Assembly: GCF_013394165.1 (NCBI RefSeq)
Contig: NZ_CP041331.1
Coordinates: 372,001-436,000 of the forward strand
Source of the DNA: Pseudoalteromonas sp. Scap06
GTDB taxonomy: Bacteria > Pseudomonadota > Gammaproteobacteria > Enterobacterales > Alteromonadaceae
Direction: 5' to 3'
Length of the DNA: 64,000 nucleotides
Part shown: in pieces, positions 16,197 to 25,625 of the stretch
Position numbering within the stretch: the first letter of the stretch is position 1
How the letters are laid out: every line of letters starts with the position of its first letter
Position numbers and translations under genes: made by a program
Notes under the pieces: model-generated
Told to the model about the DNA's origin: nothing
The model's database searches: none
The model's input: the letters and a program-made list of their open reading frames with translations, nothing else

Positions 16197-18572
16197 GTGC
16201 AAGAATACGTTCTCTGGTATCAAGAGCTTGGTATGCAAGATGTTCCTCGAGTTGGTGGTAAAAATGCCTCACTTGGTGAAATGATTTCAAACTTAGCTAA
16301 CGCAGGTGTGCAAGTCCCAGGTGGTTTTGCTACAACCTCAGACGCTTTTAACGAGTTTTTAGAACAATCAGGACTCAACGCAAAAATTCACGACATTTTA
16401 GATACTCTTGATGTTGATGATGTAAACACACTCGCCAAAGTCGGCGCCGATATCCGTCAGTGGATTATCGATACCCCATTCCAACCTAGTCTAGATAAAG
16501 CAATCCGCGATGCATACAGCCAACTTCATGGTGACGCTTCTGCAGATGTTTCATTCGCTGTTCGTTCATCAGCTACTGCTGAAGATATGCCAGACGCCTC
16601 GTTTGCAGGCCAACAAGAAACGTTCTTAAACGTTGTTGGTATTGATTCTGTAATGACTGCTATTAAACACGTATTCGCTTCGTTATTTAACGACCGCGCT
16701 ATTTCTTATCGTGTTCACCAAGGCTACGATCACCGTGGTGTAGCGTTATCAGCGGGTATTCAACGCATGGTACGCTCTGATAAATCAGCATCAGGTGTAA
16801 TGTTCAGTATTGATACTGAATCGGGCTTTGAAGATGTAGTGTTTATCACATCAAGCTATGGTTTGGGTGAAATGGTTGTTCAGGGTGCGGTTAACCCTGA
16901 TGAATTTTATGTTCATAAACCAACGCTACTTAAAAACAAGCCAGCTGTAGTACGTCGTAACATTGGCTCTAAAGCCATTCAAATGATTTACTCTCAAGAC
17001 AAAGCTCATGGCAAACAAGTAGAAATTGTTGACGTAGACTCAGCACTTTCAAACAAATTTTCGATTACAGATGAAGAAGTGCAAGATCTTGCCAAACAAG
17101 CTGTAATCATTGAAAAACATTACGGTCGTCCAATGGACATCGAATGGGCAAAAGATGGTAACGATGGCAAACTATATATAGTTCAAGCCCGTCCAGAAAC
17201 TGTTCGCTCAAACGAAGACACAAACGTAATGGAACGCTTCCAACTAAATGGCAGCAGCAATGTTGTTGTTGAAGGCCGTGCAATTGGTCATAAAATTGGT
17301 AGTGGTGTTGTACGTGTACTTGACTCAATCAAAGAGATGGACCAAGTACAAGTAGGTGACATATTAGTTACCGACATGACAGACCCAGACTGGGAACCTA
17401 TTATGAAACGCGCGGCTGCGATTGTTACAAATCGTGGTGGTCGGACATGTCATGCTGCAATCATTGCACGTGAGTTAGGTATTCCAGCCGTTGTTGGTTG
17501 TGGTAATGCAACAGACTTAATTAAAGCTGGTCAAGAAGTTACTGTATCATGCGCCGAAGGCGATACTGGTTTCATCTACGAAGGTATTTTAGACTTTGAA
17601 GTACTTACTTCACGTGTTGATGAAATGCCTGAACTTCCAATGAAAGTGATGATGAACGTAGGTAACCCAGATCGCGCATTCGATTTTGCACGTTTACCAC
17701 ATTCAGGTGTTGGCCTTGCGCGCGTTGAGTTTATCATCAACCGTATGATTGGCGTTCACCCTAAAGCGTTATTAAATTTTGATGCACAAACAGATGCATT
17801 AAAAGCAGAAATCACAGACATGATTGCCGGTTACGAATCACCTGTTGAATTCTATATTGGTAAACTAGTAGAAGGTATTTCTACCTTAGGTTGTGCGTTT
17901 GCACCAGAGCGTGTAATTGTTCGTATGTCTGATTTTAAATCAAACGAATATGCTAACTTAGTGGGCGGCCAGCAATACGAGCCAGAAGAAGAAAACCCAA
18001 TGATTGGTTTCCGTGGCGCTGCACGTTATATCTCTGAAGACTTCCGTGATTGTTTTGCACTTGAGTGTGAAGCTATAAAACGCGTAAGAAACAGCATGGA
18101 TATGACCAACATCGAAATCATGATCCCATTCGTACGTACCCTTGAAGAAGGTAAACGCGTTATTGAATTACTTGAAGAACATGGCCTTAAACGTGGCGAA
18201 AATGGTCTTAAAGTAATCATGATGTGTGAGCTTCCGTCAAATGCATTAATGGCTGAAGAATTCTTAGAATACTTCGATGGTTTCTCTATCGGTTCTAACG
18301 ATTTAACACAGTTAACGCTTGGTCTTGATCGCGACTCAGGTTTAATTGCTCACCTATTTGATGAGCGTGACCCTGCAATCAAAAAGCTACTTTCTATGGC
18401 TATTAAAACAGCCAAAGAAAAAGGTAAATATGTAGGTATTTGTGGTCAAGGTCCTTCAGATCATGAAGACTTTGCAGCATGGTTAGTAGAGCAGGGCATT
18501 GACTCTGTTTCGCTAAACCCAGATACAGTACTAGAAACATGGTTATACTTAGCAGACAAACTTGCTAAGTAA
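16197..18572 (+). CDS. ppsA: Phosphoenolpyruvate synthase
   Basis: 791 residues from a GTG at 16197 preceded by GGAGAAAG, very close to the E. coli length of 792. The longer frame from 16176 reads through that ribosome-binding site and is not likely. It contains the N-terminal ATP-binding domain ([18 protein letters not shown]), the swivelling phosphohistidine domain ([21 protein letters not shown], with the catalytic His), and the C-terminal PEP/pyruvate barrel ([18 protein letters not shown]). It converts pyruvate plus ATP to PEP for gluconeogenic growth. It is divergent from its regulator ppsR. Confidence 0.97.
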   Translation: MQEYVLWYQELGMQDVPRVGGKNASLGEMISNLANAGVQVPGGFATTSDAFNEFLEQSGLNAKIHDILDTLDVDDVNTLAKVGADIRQWIIDTPFQPSLDKAIRDAYSQLHGDASADVSFAVRSSATAEDMPDASFAGQQETFLNVVGIDSVMTAIKHVFASLFNDRAISYRVHQGYDHRGVALSAGIQRMVRSDKSASGVMFSIDTESGFEDVVFITSSYGLGEMVVQGAVNPDEFYVHKPTLLKNKPAVVRRNIGSKAIQMIYSQDKAHGKQVEIVDVDSALSNKFSITDEEVQDLAKQAVIIEKHYGRPMDIEWAKDGNDGKLYIVQARPETVRSNEDTNVMERFQLNGSSNVVVEGRAIGHKIGSGVVRVLDSIKEMDQVQVGDILVTDMTDPDWEPIMKRAAAIVTNRGGRTCHAAIIARELGIPAVVGCGNATDLIKAGQEVTVSCAEGDTGFIYEGILDFEVLTSRVDEMPELPMKVMMNVGNPDRAFDFARLPHSGVGLARVEFIINRMIGVHPKALLNFDAQTDALKAEITDMIAGYESPVEFYIGKLVEGISTLGCAFAPERVIVRMSDFKSNEYANLVGGQQYEPEEENPMIGFRGAARYISEDFRDCFALECEAIKRVRNSMDMTNIEIMIPFVRTLEEGKRVIELLEEHGLKRGENGLKVIMMCELPSNALMAEEFLEYFDGFSIGSNDLTQLTLGLDRDSGLIAHLFDERDPAIKKLLSMAIKTAKEKGKYVGICGQGPSDHEDFAAWLVEQGIDSVSLNPDTVLETWLYLADKLAK

Positions 18573-18582
18573 GTTACCTCGT

Positions 18583-18614
18583 TAAAAAATGCCAGCAACT
18601 GCTGGCATTTTTTA
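18583..18614. terminator. Terminator after ppsA
   Basis: Long stem AAAAAATGCCAGC/GCTGGCATTTTTT with an AACT loop between the convergent ppsA and the small membrane-protein gene; likely works in both directions. Confidence 0.88.
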
Positions 18615-18624
18615 TGGCTAAAAA

Positions 18625-18837
18625 TTAATTTTTTGCTAATTTTTTATCTAAGTAGGCACATGAACGAGTCAGTGCTTTTTGGCACCATGTTAAATACCCT
18701 CTAGCTTTAGGGTAATACATAGAAAAGCAGAATAAGCCTGCAATAAAAAATATTAACGATGGCCCTGGCACCACAGCAAACAATAATCCGAGTAAAATAA
18801 ACACTGTTCCGCTGATCTGCATTAGTAGTTTTTTCAT
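18625..18837 (-). CDS. Small PGPGW-type membrane protein
   Basis: 70 residues with two hydrophobic helices (about 5-22 and 26-42) joined by VVPGPSL, the signature of the PGPGW putative transmembrane family. The basic C-terminal tail is probably cytoplasmic. No function is established. It is convergent with ppsA and shares its terminator. Confidence 0.8.
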   Translation of the reverse strand: MKKLLMQISGTVFILLGLLFAVVPGPSLIFFIAGLFCFSMYYPKARGYLTWCQKALTRSCAYLDKKLAKN

Positions 18838-18981
18838 ATAAACCTCATAGTAGGCGTTTAACTTGATTATAATTGCAGCTGCTCATATATCGATAAAAAG
18901 AGTGTTACAAACTGTAAAATCTTCAATTTCTATTAGCCATCGCCATGATATAATTACACAAATGCATTAATAAGCGCCGCC

Positions 18982-21900
18982 ATGATAGCAACTATTACAC
19001 AACAAGATGCCGCGACCGAGCTTGTCGCAAATTATTTAAATACTATAAAAAATCAAGGGTTTACTGGAGATACAGACGCAAGCTATGCAACCAGACTCAC
19101 AGCGTCAACCGATAACAGTATTTACCAGCAGCTTCCGCAAGGTGTTATTTTTCCTAAAAGCGAAAAAGACATTCAAGTTGCTCTGCAAATAGCATCGCAA
19201 GACCCTTTTTTATCGTTAACTTTTGGTCCTCGCGGTGGCGGCACAGGAACAAATGGTCAATCTTTAACGCCTGGTATTGTGGTTGATTTATCACGTTATA
19301 TGCGTGAAATCCTCGAGATAAACGTTGAAGAAGGTTGGGTACGAGTTCAAACCGGTGTGATAAAAGATCAACTTAACGACTTTTTAAAACCGTATGGATT
19401 TTTCTTTTCACCCGATTTATCTACCAGTAACCGCGCCACTATTGGCGGCATGATCAGTACTGATGCATCGGGGCAAGGCTCCTTAGTTTATGGCAAAACC
19501 AGCGACCATGTTTTAGGGCTAACCACCTATTTAGTTGATGGCACTGCAATGTCTACCAGTCCGATAGACATTGAAAAAGCAAAAATAATTGCCGATCAGG
19601 AATCCTTAATTGGCAAACTCTACAAAACAGTATTAGACATATCACTTAATGAACGCGACGCTATATTAGCCAAATTTCCACGGTTAAATAGATTTTTAAC
19701 CGGTTATGACCTAGAACATGTGCTAAGTGAAGACTTACAAACTTTTGATATGAGCCGCTTAATAACAGGATCAGAAGGCTCTTTAGGCATAGTTACTGAA
19801 GCAAAATTAAACCTAACACCTATCGCAGAATTTAAAACCCTCATAAATATAAAATACGACAGTTTTGATTCTGCGCTTCGCCATTCACCATTTTTAGTTG
19901 ATGCCCGCGCAACTTCAGTTGAAACTGTTGACAGCAAAGTATTAAATCTTGCTCGTGAAGATATTATTTGGCACTCAGTATCGGACTTAATAACTGATGT
20001 ACCAAATAAAGATATGCAAGGACTCAACATGGTTGAGTTTAATGCCGTATCTCCAGAAGATATAAAAGACAAAGTAGACACATTATGTAAATTATTAGAT
20101 GAATGTGTAGCTAATCAAACTAATGGTGTTATTGGCTATCAGTTAACCAGCGATAAAAGCGATATACTAAAAATTTATGCAATGCGTAAAAAATCAGTGG
20201 GTTTACTAGGCAATGTAAAAGGCAGCCAAAAACCTCTCGCATTTGCAGAAGATACAGCCGTTCCACCAGAAAATTTAGCCGATTACATTGTTGAATTTAG
20301 AGCACTACTTGATAGCTATAATTTACAGTACGGTATGTTTGGGCATGTTGATGCGGGCGTTTTACATGTTAGGCCAGCACTGGATATGTGCGACCCGGAA
20401 CAAGAAAAATTACTGCGCACTATTTCAGATGAAGTAGTAAAACTCACCGCTAAATACGGTGGTTTAATGTGGGGCGAGCACGGTAAAGGTTACAGAAGTG
20501 AATACGGTCCTGAATTTTTTGGTGAGCATTTATTTACCCAACTACGAAAAATAAAATCGGCGTTTGACCCAAACAACAAAATAAACCCCGGTAAAATATG
20601 TACCCCGCTTGAAAGTGAAGACTCACTAGTTAGCGTTGATGGGCAAAAGCGTTCTTACTTCGACAAGCAAATTTCTATTGATGTTAAGACCAGTTTCAAC
20701 AATGCAATGACCTGTAATGGTAACGGCCTGTGTTTTAATTATGATGAAAACTCGCCAATGTGCCCGTCGTATAAAGTAACTGGCGATCGCCGTAATTCGC
20801 CAAAAGGCCGAGCAGGGCTAATGCGTGAATGGTTACGTCTTCAAGAGTCAAAAGATGTTAATTTACTCGAGGTTGAAAAAGAGCTAAACAAAGGTGAAGT
20901 AATTACTTGGTGGGAGCGCTTTGTTCATAGCAGAGAGAAAAAACAAGGCGTTTACGATTTTTCGCATGAGGTAAAAGCCTCAATGGATGAATGTTTAGCG
21001 TGTAAAGCGTGTACCACGGCTTGCCCAATAAAAGTAGATGTGCCAACTTTCCGTGCCCGTTTTTTAAATTATTATCATAGTTATTATGCCCGCCCACTCA
21101 AAGATTACTTAGTGGGTAATATAGAAAACAGCGCACCATTAATGGCAAAATTTGCCAGAGTTATTAATCCAATTGTAAAAACATCATTAGTTAGTAGCCT
21201 CATTAAAAAAACGGTTGGCTATGTTGATACCCCGCAGTTAAGTATTCCAGCACTCAAAAAACGTGTAAACAAAGCGCAAACATTTAATTTAGAATTACTT
21301 AAAAAGTTAAGTGCCAATGAGCAAAATGATTATGTGTTAATTGTTCAAGACCCATTCACCAGCTTTTACGAAGCAGAGTTGGTTGAGAGTTTTATTACCC
21401 TAATTACTCAGCTTGGAAAAAAACCAATGCTGTTACCCTTTAAACCCAATGGTAAACCTCAGCACGTGAAAGGTTTTTTACATGAATTTAAGCTAACAGC
21501 AAAAAGTGCCGCAGAATTTTTAAATCAGCTTAATGATATTAATGCACCGCTAGTTGGTTTAGATGCATCGTTAGTAATGTGTTATCGCGATGAATATAAT
21601 ACAATTTTAGAAAATAACCGTGGTGACTTTAATGTGCAACTTGCGCATGAATGGTTAGAAACACTATCGTTCAGTACTTTAGAAGCTAAACAAACTGATA
21701 CTGAATTTACCTTGTTAAGCCACTGCACCGAAACGACCGCGCTACCAAAAGCCGCAAGTGTGTGGAAAAATATTTTTGATCAGCTTGGTTTAACATTAAA
21801 CACCACAAATACTGGGTGTTGTGGTATGGCCGGTACTTATGGTCATGAAGCACAAAACCAAGCAAACTCTAAAGCACTTTATGAAATGAGTTGGAAACCT

Positions 21901-22026
21901 ATCGTTGATAAAAATAAACCTGAGCAACTTTTATCAACTGGCTTCTCATGTCGTAGCCAAGTAAAACGTTATGAAAAATTTAAGCCTAAGCATCCAATAG
22001 AGCTACTGGCAGAGTTAATTAAGTAA
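18982..22026 (+). CDS. ydiJ: YdiJ-type FAD-linked / Fe-S D-2-hydroxyacid dehydrogenase
   Basis: 1014 residues, matching E. coli YdiJ (1018) in length and N-terminus (NQGFTGDTDASYATRLTAST). An FAD-binding PCMH domain (about 45-270, with FGPRGGGTGTNGQSL) and FAD-oxidase C-terminal domain are followed by a ferredoxin-like region (CLACKACTTACP near 671) and a C-terminal CCG domain (TGCCGMAGTYGHE near 944). The family oxidises D-2-hydroxyglutarate or D-lactate-like acids and passes electrons to the respiratory chain. The start at 18982 fits the homologue, although no strong ribosome-binding site is visible. Confidence 0.9.
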   Translation: MIATITQQDAATELVANYLNTIKNQGFTGDTDASYATRLTASTDNSIYQQLPQGVIFPKSEKDIQVALQIASQDPFLSLTFGPRGGGTGTNGQSLTPGIVVDLSRYMREILEINVEEGWVRVQTGVIKDQLNDFLKPYGFFFSPDLSTSNRATIGGMISTDASGQGSLVYGKTSDHVLGLTTYLVDGTAMSTSPIDIEKAKIIADQESLIGKLYKTVLDISLNERDAILAKFPRLNRFLTGYDLEHVLSEDLQTFDMSRLITGSEGSLGIVTEAKLNLTPIAEFKTLINIKYDSFDSALRHSPFLVDARATSVETVDSKVLNLAREDIIWHSVSDLITDVPNKDMQGLNMVEFNAVSPEDIKDKVDTLCKLLDECVANQTNGVIGYQLTSDKSDILKIYAMRKKSVGLLGNVKGSQKPLAFAEDTAVPPENLADYIVEFRALLDSYNLQYGMFGHVDAGVLHVRPALDMCDPEQEKLLRTISDEVVKLTAKYGGLMWGEHGKGYRSEYGPEFFGEHLFTQLRKIKSAFDPNNKINPGKICTPLESEDSLVSVDGQKRSYFDKQISIDVKTSFNNAMTCNGNGLCFNYDENSPMCPSYKVTGDRRNSPKGRAGLMREWLRLQESKDVNLLEVEKELNKGEVITWWERFVHSREKKQGVYDFSHEVKASMDECLACKACTTACPIKVDVPTFRARFLNYYHSYYARPLKDYLVGNIENSAPLMAKFARVINPIVKTSLVSSLIKKTVGYVDTPQLSIPALKKRVNKAQTFNLELLKKLSANEQNDYVLIVQDPFTSFYEAELVESFITLITQLGKKPMLLPFKPNGKPQHVKGFLHEFKLTAKSAAEFLNQLNDINAPLVGLDASLVMCYRDEYNTILENNRGDFNVQLAHEWLETLSFSTLEAKQTDTEFTLLSHCTETTALPKAASVWKNIFDQLGLTLNTTNTGCCGMAGTYGHEAQNQANSKALYEMSWKPIVDKNKPEQLLSTGFSCRSQVKRYEKFKPKHPIELLAELIK

Positions 22027-22030
22027 AATC

Positions 22031-22056
22031 TTGGCGCATAGTTTATTATGCGCCAA
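22031..22056. terminator. Terminator between ydiJ and DUF1566 gene
   Basis: Stem TTGGCGCATA/TATGCGCCAA with a 6-base loop between two convergent genes; the flanking T/A tracts are short. Confidence 0.75.
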
Positions 22057-22065
22057 AATTTGAGT

Positions 22066-22662
22066 TTAATTTACTGTTCTAACAAGCCTAGCAGCTTGTG
22101 GATATTCTATATACGCAGTATTACCGCCGCCGATGTCATCATACTGGGTGGCTAATGTACCTGTAAGAAAATCAACTTTCCATGCAATTGATGAATAATT
22201 AGAATCTATAGAGGAACTCCAATACATAGCTATAAATCTTGTTTCATCGATAGAGTCTTTTCTAGATTGAATTGTACCAGGGAAAATATATTTATTTATA
22301 GCTGGACTATGACAACTATGCTCTATAATTGTCTCTAGTTCTTTTACATTTGGTAAGCGCCAATCTGTGTAACTAGCAAATGTTTCACTTTCAGCTATGT
22401 TTAACGCATTCCTCCATGTTAGTAGGGCTGATGAAGTATCACCTGAACAATTATTACTATCCCAAGTTTGACCTAAGCTGCATCTCATCCACATTAAATT
22501 TGTTTTTATGTCAGTAACTGTTCCATCACCATTGATACTAAAGCGCTCATTTGGGGTTGTCTTAATAATGCTTTCTGAACATTCTTGTGCTTTTGCTATA
22601 GAAAACGTAAATAGAGTTATAAATACAATTAGTAGAGTAGAAAAATTTATTTTTTTATTCAT
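22066..22662 (-). CDS. Secreted DUF1566 (Lcl-type) protein
   Basis: 198 residues. A signal peptide (MNKKINFSTLLIVFITLFTF..AKA) is followed by a single DUF1566 domain with its usual WRLPNVKELETI motif and the C-terminal YWSSS and AARLVR elements. Such domains occur in surface or periplasmic proteins, sometimes linked to adhesion; no enzymatic role is known. It starts 27 bases after the stop of the larger DUF1566 lipoprotein gene, so the two form a unit. Its translation start region (GGGATATAACATGAA) is almost complementary to small-RNA copy 3. Confidence 0.8.
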   Translation of the reverse strand: MNKKINFSTLLIVFITLFTFSIAKAQECSESIIKTTPNERFSINGDGTVTDIKTNLMWMRCSLGQTWDSNNCSGDTSSALLTWRNALNIAESETFASYTDWRLPNVKELETIIEHSCHSPAINKYIFPGTIQSRKDSIDETRFIAMYWSSSIDSNYSSIAWKVDFLTGTLATQYDDIGGGNTAYIEYPQAARLVRTVN

Positions 22663-22689
22663 GTTATATCCCTTTAATTTTAATTTGAC

Positions 22690-24366
22690 TTATTGATTTT
22701 TAACCAATCGAATATGACTTGCTTTTGTTTTAGACGTTTCTACTATAAAGTTATCTAAAGAATATTCATCACCAAAATTTGGTGGTGGTAGGAAAAAAAT
22801 ACCTATAGCAAGGTTTTGTTCGGGATAGGGAGTCACCTTAGAGGTCGCAGTCCAAAAAGGAAGATTAAAAGAAGTACTTGGGAAAAATGAGGTATCTATA
22901 TTAGGAGTATTATCAGCTGCGGAAATTCCAAAGTCTCGAATTGATAATAATTCAGTTTGCGTTGGTAATCGCCAATCATTTTTCCCACAAAAATTTTGTT
23001 CATTAACCATATTAATGTATGAATAAGAATCACAGCTATCAATAGAACACACACCTTGGTTCTTTAAACCAGGATAACCCGCATTTTTTGAAGAGTCTGG
23101 ATCGTACCAACTATATGTATGCTTTGGATCATGAAGAGCTTTTTCACTCGATTTAACCTCCCAAACTAATCCAGTAACGTTATCAAGTACACAAGACCAA
23201 CTCTGTGAACTTTTATCGACTGGGTCTCCATTACTATCAAGTTTAGTAAAACTAAAACCGGCCTTTCCATCTTGATCATAGTTACTACTAATATCACGTC
23301 CAGATTGAGCATCTTCACCAACACTAGATTGACAATTCGGTAGTAACTTCCCCTCAGCATCGAATTCCTTAGCGCAGCGCAATAGACCAGTATCATTTAT
23401 TTTACTGTTAATCAATGGCTTTATTGCTATATTTACAGTAGATATATCTGTTAGTCCTTCAGCATCTGTAACTGTTACTTGGAAAGATAGAACTGTTGAT
23501 ACAATTACAGAAGGTGCTATGAATTTTGCTTTTTGTTTATTTGAATTATTTAATTCAATTATCAACCCTGAATCATCAATTTGACTCCAAGTGTAAGTTA
23601 ACAAAGAAATGTCATTATCATCACTGCTCAGTGAAGCATCTAATTCAACTGTTTCACTACTAATTGCAAAGTACGATTCACCTGCACTTGCTGTTGGTGG
23701 TTCATTTATATCGTTTATTGTAATTAATACAGTATCTTCGATCGAGTTATTAAAATTGTCACTCACTGTAAATTTGAACTCTAGCACTTCAGTATTACTA
23801 ACAGCAGGAGATACAAAACCTGTTATTTTTTTATCATTATCATTAAGCGTAACGGGGGAGCCTGATATTTGAATCCACGAGTAGGTGTGTGCATTATCAT
23901 CAATATTAGTTGAACCGATTAATTGCACTTCTGAACCTTCCTCGACTATCTGATTGGAGCCTGCATCTACGGTTAAAGGAATAACTGTTTTTTTTACAAT
24001 TATTTTTACTGTATCGCTTGTTTGTGCATCAGAGTTATCTATAACAACTAACTTAAACTCTAATTCAGTTTCTTCTTCAAAGCTCGGCAGAGTAAAGCTT
24101 GTTTTTGAGGTATTATAATTTTGAAGATTAACTTTTTTACCCTTAATTTGCTCCCATAAAAATGAGACAATGTTACCGTCTTCGTCCGAAGCAACGCCAT
24201 TTAGATTAACTACTTCATTGCTATTTACAATCTGGTCTGGACCTGCGTTAACAGTTGGAATTATATTACTATTCTTAGGCTGTTCTTTATCACCTCCACC
24301 ACTACCACAAGATGCAACAGAAATAACAATAGCTACATTCAAAATAAACTTAACAATTTTATTCAC
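22690..24366 (-). CDS. Lipoprotein with tandem PKD/cadherin-like domains and a C-terminal DUF1566
   Basis: 558 residues from a GTG preceded by AAGGAT. The signal peptide ends in the lipobox VASC (Cys about 20), followed by a glycine-serine linker. Three Ig-like PKD/REJ-type repeats of about 90 residues each follow: the first two begin NAGPDQIVNSN and DAGSNQIVEEG, the third is near SAGESYFAISS. The C-terminal 170 residues are a DUF1566 domain (WRLPTQTELLSI, FWTAT, HIRLVKN). Probably a surface-exposed stalked lipoprotein; the ligand is unknown. The adjacent secreted protein shares the DUF1566 head domain without the stalk. Confidence 0.82.
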   Translation of the reverse strand: MNKIVKFILNVAIVISVASCGSGGGDKEQPKNSNIIPTVNAGPDQIVNSNEVVNLNGVASDEDGNIVSFLWEQIKGKKVNLQNYNTSKTSFTLPSFEEETELEFKLVVIDNSDAQTSDTVKIIVKKTVIPLTVDAGSNQIVEEGSEVQLIGSTNIDDNAHTYSWIQISGSPVTLNDNDKKITGFVSPAVSNTEVLEFKFTVSDNFNNSIEDTVLITINDINEPPTASAGESYFAISSETVELDASLSSDDNDISLLTYTWSQIDDSGLIIELNNSNKQKAKFIAPSVIVSTVLSFQVTVTDAEGLTDISTVNIAIKPLINSKINDTGLLRCAKEFDAEGKLLPNCQSSVGEDAQSGRDISSNYDQDGKAGFSFTKLDSNGDPVDKSSQSWSCVLDNVTGLVWEVKSSEKALHDPKHTYSWYDPDSSKNAGYPGLKNQGVCSIDSCDSYSYINMVNEQNFCGKNDWRLPTQTELLSIRDFGISAADNTPNIDTSFFPSTSFNLPFWTATSKVTPYPEQNLAIGIFFLPPPNFGDEYSLDNFIVETSKTKASHIRLVKNQ

Positions 24367-24425
24367 TTAAATATCCTTATAAAAATAATTAGAAAATATA
24401 TTACCACAATTTTAAATAACAGTGT

Positions 24426-25625
24426 TTACGCTTTTTTATTTGAAAAACTGTCTGCAATCGGTTTTGTACTAATACCATGAATAAATACACTAAATAAAAT
24501 TGTGGTCATAGCAATGGTCGCAATTTGAAATTTATTTTCTATTTGTGTATCAATAACCATTAAAGTAAAAACAATCGAAGCCAATCCTCGCGGCCCAAAC
24601 CAAGCAAACGTTAAACGCTCTTTTATTTTTAATGACGTATATTGCAGTGACAACATAACAGGAATTATTCTGATCAGTGTTGTACTAAGTAGCGCATAAA
24701 TTATTATTTCAGTATTTAATTTCGGGATCACTAAATAAGCACAAACAAAACCGAATAAACACCAAATCATTAAAGAGGAAAAGTCAGCTATATGCTCTGA
24801 GTCTTCAATCAGCTCTTTGTTTATTTTGGTGCTCGCGTATTTATCAAATAAAAGCCCCGCTACAAATACGGCAATAAATCCACTTCCATGAAAATATTGC
24901 GTAAGTGAAAATACAGCCATAGCAAAACCCAATAGTAAAAACGGGCTAGTGTTTTGGGCAAAGTAATGTCGCTTCATTGCAAAGTTTAAACACGGAATAA
25001 AAACAGCAATACTTGCAAATGCAATTAATAATGCAACTCCCAACTCTCTACCAAATACACTTAACGTTTGTGTTGCAGTAATTGCAGATTCAGGATTTTT
25101 TGCGAGCAGAATAAATATTAAAAATATAGGCACACATAAGCCATCGTTTAAACCGCTTTCTGTATTAATACCTTCGCGTATTTTTTCAGGAACTTTTGTA
25201 TTGCTTAATAATCCCTTACTTAACGCCGCATCGGTTGGGGTTAATATAATTGCGATAAGTGCTGCTTGAATTAATGAAAGCTCAGCAAATAAAAATAACG
25301 CGGTTACAATCCCGAGTAATAAAGTTAATGGTAAGGCAACAAATAAAAGTAAACTTGGGTATTGAAAACTATGCCTTAATACTCCTAATTTTGACTTTGC
25401 TGCATCGGTAAATAAAAAGATACTGAGCGTTAATTCTATAAAGGGCAGTAAAAACCGTAAGCCATTTTTAAAATTTTCACTTTCGTTCGGAGCTATCAAT
25501 GCTAGCAGCATCCCCCCTATAACAAAAAACATCGGCCCAGTAATTTCTGTTTTTTCTAATTGGCGTAGTGTTGTAGAATAAATTAAAAATAATGCACCAA
25601 TAAGAGCAATAATTAAGTATTCCAT
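24426..25625 (-). CDS. CPA1-type cation/proton antiporter
   Basis: 399 residues, almost entirely hydrophobic with about twelve predicted membrane helices. It fits the Na+/H+ exchanger fold: TPTDAALSKGLL and NTESGLNDGLCVP carry the acidic residues expected in the transport core. There is no C-terminal regulatory domain. Likely exchanges Na+ or K+ for protons. The start codon overlaps the stop of the upstream integrase gene as TAATG, so translation may be coupled to it, an unexpected partner. Confidence 0.85.
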   Translation of the reverse strand: MEYLIIALIGALFLIYSTTLRQLEKTEITGPMFFVIGGMLLALIAPNESENFKNGLRFLLPFIELTLSIFLFTDAAKSKLGVLRHSFQYPSLLLFVALPLTLLLGIVTALFLFAELSLIQAALIAIILTPTDAALSKGLLSNTKVPEKIREGINTESGLNDGLCVPIFLIFILLAKNPESAITATQTLSVFGRELGVALLIAFASIAVFIPCLNFAMKRHYFAQNTSPFLLLGFAMAVFSLTQYFHGSGFIAVFVAGLLFDKYASTKINKELIEDSEHIADFSSLMIWCLFGFVCAYLVIPKLNTEIIIYALLSTTLIRIIPVMLSLQYTSLKIKERLTFAWFGPRGLASIVFTLMVIDTQIENKFQIATIAMTTILFSVFIHGISTKPIADSFSNKKA

